Source of the DNA: an uncultured Dehalococcoidia bacterium
GTDB lineage: Bacteria; Chloroflexota; Dehalococcoidia; Lucifugimonadales; JAAXIE01
NCBI GenBank assembly: GCA_951813255.1
Contig: OX638353.1
Location: forward strand, 1,736,001-1,800,000
Length of the DNA: 64,000 bases
Direction of reading: 5' to 3'
Shown piece after piece: positions 60,424-64,000 of the stretch. Below the pieces are notes generated by a model. That model was not told the origin of the DNA, made no database searches, and saw nothing but the letters and a program-made list of their open reading frames with translations. The first letter of the stretch is position 1. Every line of letters begins with the position of its first letter. The position numbers were made by a program, and so were the translations under genes.

Positions 60424-60884
60424 GCGCTGCGTGGTCGATTTCTGTCGGCAGTGTCCAGCATGATCGTCACCGGACCTTCGTTGCACAGTTCGACTCTCAT
60501 GTACTCCCCGAACCTCCCTGAAGCAACCTTCAGGCCCGACTTTCTCAGCTCTTGAAGTATCATCTCGTACAAATGCTCTGCCTCTGTGGGCGGGGCTGCC
60601 TGCTGGAAATCCGGACGACGCCCGCGTCGTGTGTCGGCATAGAGAGTGAACTGGCTGATGACGAGCAAGTCAGCGCCAACATCCAGGGCAGAGCGGTCAA
60701 AACGTCCATCGTCATCGGGGAAGATGCGTAGACCCAGGATCCGGTCAGAAAGGTATGCGCAATCTTCGGTAGTGTCTCCCTTGGAGACGCCCAAGAAGAT
60801 CAAGAGGCCCAAGCCGGCAGACCCAACCTCAAGCCCATCCACGGCTACCGAAGCACGGGAAACTCGCTGGACGAGGGCTCTCAC
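60420..60884 (-). CDS. dtd: D-aminoacyl-tRNA deacylase
   Basis: 154 residues. MRALVQRVSRASVAVDG and the first active-site motif LLVISQFTLYADTRRGRRP, then the second, the cross-subunit Gly-cisPro loop written here as NEGPVTIMLDT, identify DTD1. It removes D-amino acids and glycine mischarged on tRNA. Full length and intact. Confidence 0.95.
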   Translation of the reverse strand: MRALVQRVSRASVAVDGLEVGSAGLGLLIFLGVSKGDTTEDCAYLSDRILGLRIFPDDDGRFDRSALDVGADLLVISQFTLYADTRRGRRPDFQQAAPPTEAEHLYEMILQELRKSGLKVASGRFGEYMRVELCNEGPVTIMLDTADRNRPRSA

Positions 60885-60911
60885 GACGGGGCTTCCCGTC
60901 TACTGTTGGAT

Positions 60912-61223
60912 CTAGTCAGAATCCGAAGTGGAACTGGTGGCGACGCTCTCCTTGGAGCCAGAGTCGCCATGACTATGCCCATGGGATTGATCGTGGCTAT
61001 GGCCATGATCGCTGTCTTCCGTCTTGCCCGGTGGGCTGTAGCCCGTTTTTTTGTAGTCGGTAGTGTAGAAGCCGGAGCCCTTGTAGATGATGGGAACCGC
61101 ATGGAACCTGCGACGGGAATTCCCTTCGCAGCGGGGGCAGGGCCCTTCGGTGGCTGCGCTAAAGCTCTGCCTTAATTCGAAGATATGCCCGCAGCTGTCG
61201 CACTGGTAATCGTAAAGGGGCAC
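60912..61223 (-). CDS. FmdB-family zinc-ribbon protein with a His-rich tail
   Basis: About 103 residues from GTG 61223, six bases after AGGAGG. PLYDYQCDSCGHIFEL and CPRCEGNSRRRF give the four zinc-ribbon Cys; FYTTDYKKTGY is the family's next motif. The last third is His/Ser/Asp-rich (DHGHSHDQSHGHSHGD) and could buffer metal. FmdB-like proteins have been proposed as regulators of amide metabolism genes; the function here is unknown. Confidence 0.9.
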   Translation of the reverse strand: MPLYDYQCDSCGHIFELRQSFSAATEGPCPRCEGNSRRRFHAVPIIYKGSGFYTTDYKKTGYSPPGKTEDSDHGHSHDQSHGHSHGDSGSKESVATSSTSDSD

Positions 61224-61363
61224 CTTTGACCTCCTGTGGTCACCATTGGGCAGCCAATTTGAACGGCTGCTACTCTGTTCCGAATATAGCATCGGCGGGA
61301 AACGGTGTCAAACGAGACAGAGTCCTCCACCCACGGCATCGTGGTGCGCTACTCTCCCAATGC

Positions 61364-62218
61364 CTACCCACCCACAGTGGGCGACCAGTTGTAAATCTTG
61401 GTTAGAGAACCGCCCATCAGTGCGGCGCGCTCCGACTCAGACAGATGCTCGGTGACACGGAAAGCCTCCACTCCCTGCTCGTAGGTTAGGAGGTTCACAG
61501 CCCGGGTCCAGTCGGTGCCCCAGAGACAGCGGTCCATGCCGTAAGCATCGAATATCCGGCGCAAAGGCTCCCAGATGTCAGGATACGGGAAGGGCTGGTG
61601 AGATAGGGTGCAAGCCCCCGATATCTTGATGGCCACGTTGTCCAGTTCCGCTAGCGCAAGCACGTTGTCCATCTCAGAAAAGGGTTCCGGAGGCGCCGGA
61701 GGGTCCATGGGTTGGGCGATGCCTAAGTGGTCGATTACCACTTGCGTATTGGGGTTGCGTCGGGCCAGTTCCCGCAAGAGAGGCAGTTTGCCTGATGCCA
61801 TGATGTTCACAGGGACACCGCACTGGCCTGCGGCAGCCAGTATGCGGTTGGGCCGAGGGTCATCGGATTCGAACTCCCATGCCACCAGCATAAGCCGGGC
61901 TCCGACCACGCCGGGTCTGCTCGTCCATTCGGACATCTCCTCGGCGACGGACTCCGATTCGGGATCGAAGGGTTTGATCAGGCCGAACCGCCCTGGATGC
62001 TTTCCATACACCTCCAGCGCATAGCTTGGGTCGTAGCGATACATGGAGAATGGCGACACCAGCAAGGCGCCGTCGACGCCAACGGCGTCCATGGCCGCCA
62101 CCATGTCGTCGCCACTAACCTCATCGGGACCAGTCAGTGTCCCAGCCCAAGGGCGTCCAGGGTGATTTCTTTCATAGGCGTGCACCTGTACATCGATGGT
62201 AAGGGTCCCAGTGGCCAT
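61364..62218 (-). CDS. Amidohydrolase family 2 (PF04909-type) enzyme
   Basis: About 284 residues; I prefer the second of two adjacent ATGs because GGAGG is six bases before it. TIDVQVHAYERNHPGRPW gives a degenerate metal motif (VxVHA instead of DxHxH). Later VVIDHLGIA and CLWGTDWTRA supply the His and Asp typical of TIM-barrel lactonases such as LigI-like enzymes. Not closely related to the pair at 9.9-12.4 kb. Probably hydrolyses a lactone or similar small molecule. Confidence 0.85.
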   Translation of the reverse strand: MATGTLTIDVQVHAYERNHPGRPWAGTLTGPDEVSGDDMVAAMDAVGVDGALLVSPFSMYRYDPSYALEVYGKHPGRFGLIKPFDPESESVAEEMSEWTSRPGVVGARLMLVAWEFESDDPRPNRILAAAGQCGVPVNIMASGKLPLLRELARRNPNTQVVIDHLGIAQPMDPPAPPEPFSEMDNVLALAELDNVAIKISGACTLSHQPFPYPDIWEPLRRIFDAYGMDRCLWGTDWTRAVNLLTYEQGVEAFRVTEHLSESERAALMGGSLTKIYNWSPTVGG

Positions 62219-62221
62219 CAT

Positions 62222-62741
62222 GTTCCTCCCTGTGCCTCAGGATGTCTCGCTCGAATGCAGGACGAACCGCTCAGTTCTTGCAATGTAGTGTCATTCTAAC
62301 AGAGGTACTGTGGAGGCTACTCAAATCAGGTAGCGGGACGCAGACATAGCGAGTTCCTGTGGAACGGGGAGAATGAAGTGTGGGAAAAGACACTACCACC
62401 GGAAAAGCGATGTTGCTCCCCGGGACTTTGGCGTCTTCCCGATTTCCGCCCGACTCCGCTTCACGCCTCGTCCCAAGGAGCAACAACACCAATGTACAAA
62501 ACGGTTATGAATATATTGAGAAGAAGTGGCTCAGCTTCGTGAGGATCTTGTGAAAACTTGAGCCTACACCCCCCATATCTCCATTGTGACAGCACGCCAT
62601 CCTGCCAAGGTGATGGAATTAACCTGCCCATGAAGGCGACCCTAGGTCGCCGCCTTGACCCTCTTCATCACTGCTGCTACTGTCGCCAAGTCCCATAATC
62701 GTAGTCAATCTGATAGCAAAAGACGCTCTGGGGGGGTCGAT
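62222..62741. other. Divergent intergenic region with structured DNA/RNA
   Basis: 520 bases between the amidohydrolase (leftwards) and the amine oxidase (rightwards). It holds the long imperfect hairpin at 62411-62485 and a shorter perfect one at 62635-62651 (GGCGACC, loop CTA, GGTCGCC). No gene is apparent. Confidence 0.6.
62411..62485. ncRNA. Candidate structured RNA or regulatory hairpin
   Basis: Three nested stems separated by nearly symmetric internal loops: TGTTGCTCC (62411-62419) with GGAGCAACA (62477-62485), GGGAC (62422-62426) with GTCCC (62470-62474), and GGCGT (62430-62434) with ACGCC (62463-62467), for 19 pairs in a 75-base element. It does not fold as a tRNA and matches no riboswitch I know. 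It may be a leader element of the amine oxidase, a small RNA or a miniature mobile element. Confidence 0.4.
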
Positions 62742-64000
62742 ATGGCTATTTCCACAGAAGGCCGCTCAGACATTACCATTCTCCCATCGGTTTCCCATCC
62801 ATTGGACCCGCTGTCAGCCGAGGAGATCTCTGCGGCCTCATCCATCGTCAAAACGCAACGTCAGTTGGGGCCACGAGTGCGGTTCGAGACCATCGTGCTC
62901 CTGGAACCACCCAAAGACACTGTGCTCAACTTCCATCCCGGCGACTCTATCCGTCGCAATGCCTTCATCGTTATCTTGGACAACGATGTCCAGAGTACCT
63001 ACGAAGCCGTTGTATCCCTAGACGAGGAACGCGTCCTCTCATGGCAGCACATACCGGGCGTACAGCCTAGGGTCATGTTCGACGAGTTCGCCGAGTGCGA
63101 GGCCGCGGTGCAGGCCCACCCAGAGTTCCAAGCGGCACTGCGGAAGCGAGGCATAAATGATCCCCGTTTGGTGATGGTGGACCCGTGGTCGGCAGGTGAC
63201 TACGGATTCGACGAAGAGAAGGGACGCCGCCTAGTCTTGGCCCGCTGCTTCGTCCGCTCAAGTGCCACGGACAACGGATACGCCCGTCCTCTGGAAGGCG
63301 TCACTGCCGTAGTGGACCTTAACACCATGGAAGTCGTGCGCATCGATGACTACGGTCTTGTGCCTTTGCCTCCCACAGATGGGAACTACGCTGCCGAGTT
63401 CGTGGGAGAGTTTCGCAACGACCTTAAACCATTGGAAATCACCCAACCCGAGGGACCGAGCTTCCAAGTGGATGGACAGTATGTAACTTGGCAGAAATGG
63501 CACATGCGCATTGGCTTCACACCACGGGAAGGCTTGGTGATTTATACAGTAGGTTACGAGGGCCAAGGCCGGGTCCGGCCTGTCCTCTACCGGGCCGCCC
63601 TCTCCGACATGGTGGTTCCCTACGGGGACCCCAGCAAGGACCACTATCGAAAGAATGCCTTCGATGCTGGAGAGTATGGTATCGGCTCTCTTACCAATTC
63701 CCTGTCGCTAGGATGCGACTGCCTTGGAGAAATCCACTACTTCGACGCACTGGTCAACAGTGGCCGCGGCGACCCTTTTACCATACCTAACGCCGTGTGC
63801 ATGCACGAGGAGGACTACGGGATCCTTTGGAAACATTCCGACTGGCGTACAGGCCAGACTGAGGTCCGGCGTTCGCGGCGCTTGGTGGTGTCCAGCATCG
63901 CCACTGTAGGAAACTACGAATACGGGTTCTTCTGGTACTTCTACCAAGACGGCACGATACAAATGGAAATCAAGCTAACCGGCATAGTGAATACCGCTGC
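62742..64000 (+). CDS. Copper-containing primary amine oxidase (N-terminal part, runs off the window)
   Basis: The first 419 residues of a protein normally about 640 long. It oxidises primary amines to aldehydes, releasing ammonia and peroxide. Asp at about residue 308 in FDAGEYGIG is the catalytic base; Tyr at about residue 392 in TVGNYEY is the residue that self-processes to topaquinone. The N2/N3 domains precede (DPLSAEEISAASSIVKTQRQ). The copper His residues lie beyond the window's end. No signal peptide, so a cytosolic enzyme. The ATG at 62742 follows a GGGGGG run. Confidence 0.93.
   Translation, partial: MAISTEGRSDITILPSVSHPLDPLSAEEISAASSIVKTQRQLGPRVRFETIVLLEPPKDTVLNFHPGDSIRRNAFIVILDNDVQSTYEAVVSLDEERVLSWQHIPGVQPRVMFDEFAECEAAVQAHPEFQAALRKRGINDPRLVMVDPWSAGDYGFDEEKGRRLVLARCFVRSSATDNGYARPLEGVTAVVDLNTMEVVRIDDYGLVPLPPTDGNYAAEFVGEFRNDLKPLEITQPEGPSFQVDGQYVTWQKWHMRIGFTPREGLVIYTVGYEGQGRVRPVLYRAALSDMVVPYGDPSKDHYRKNAFDAGEYGIGSLTNSLSLGCDCLGEIHYFDALVNSGRGDPFTIPNAVCMHEEDYGILWKHSDWRTGQTEVRRSRRLVVSSIATVGNYEYGFFWYFYQDGTIQMEIKLTGIVNTA

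Noticed and set aside
62411..62485. tRNA-like reading of the hairpin
   Set aside because: The 5'/3' arms resemble an acceptor stem, but there is no D-arm, anticodon arm or T-arm consensus inside.

Overview
The window looks like chromosomal DNA of a GC-rich, free-living or sponge-associated Chloroflexota, most plausibly of the SAR202/Dehalococcoidia type. This rests on gene content only: paralog-rich oxidative catabolism (HpaB-type monooxygenase, amidohydrolases, SDRs, Rieske oxygenase, copper amine oxidase, lone CoxL-type subunit), a cytosolic reductive-dehalogenase-like pair and plant-type LRR surface proteins. No rRNA, tRNA or CRISPR was recognised, so the taxonomy is an inference. TTG and GTG starts with strong AGGAGG-type ribosome sites are common.

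Layout. 0-5 kb: gamma carbonic anhydrase, lipA, a PfkB kinase, a glutaredoxin-like protein, an MBL hydrolase and the long ribosome hibernation factor. 4.5-12.5 kb: a catabolic cluster (amidohydrolase, HpaB-like hydroxylase, two tandem SDRs, nitroreductase) facing two tandem near-identical amidohydrolases, each with its own promoter and a near-identical terminator. 12.5-17.3 kb: a three-gene operon of reductive-dehalogenase-like protein, a cluster-less paralog and a ferredoxin-HbpS fusion, then a Rieske protein. 17.3-24.2 kb: a CPA2 antiporter, an intergenic region dense in TGTGACA palindromes, a CoxL-type molybdenum hydroxylase subunit, an MBL hydrolase and a methyltransferase.

24.2-37 kb is an accessory surface-protein region: a broken gene of an unknown family, a 1,400-residue LRR protein containing four nearly identical 540-bp repeats, a frameshifted PH-like membrane protein, two tandem SwmB-domain surface proteins, and a membrane-anchored coiled coil carrying an ER/SipW-type signal peptidase domain. 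A one-protein two-component system (GAF-PAS-kinase-receiver-winged helix) follows at 37.4-39.8 kb.

About 40-51.3 kb is a decaying integrative element. It carries a PRTRC-like cassette encoding a bacterial ubiquitin-like pathway (Ubl/PRTRC-C, JAMM protease/PRTRC-A, ThiF E1, DUF2958), with an unknown protein where an E2 might be expected. It also carries an SNF2-type helicase and, at its right end, AlpA and P4-type integrase genes. The helicase, Ubl, AlpA and integrase are all interrupted, although the flanking housekeeping genes are intact.

51.5-64 kb returns to ordinary chromosome: a four-gene ABC exporter operon, an NHL protein, an aldo/keto reductase, miaB, nadC, DinB, dtd, an FmdB zinc ribbon, an amidohydrolase and the first two thirds of a copper amine oxidase that runs off the window.
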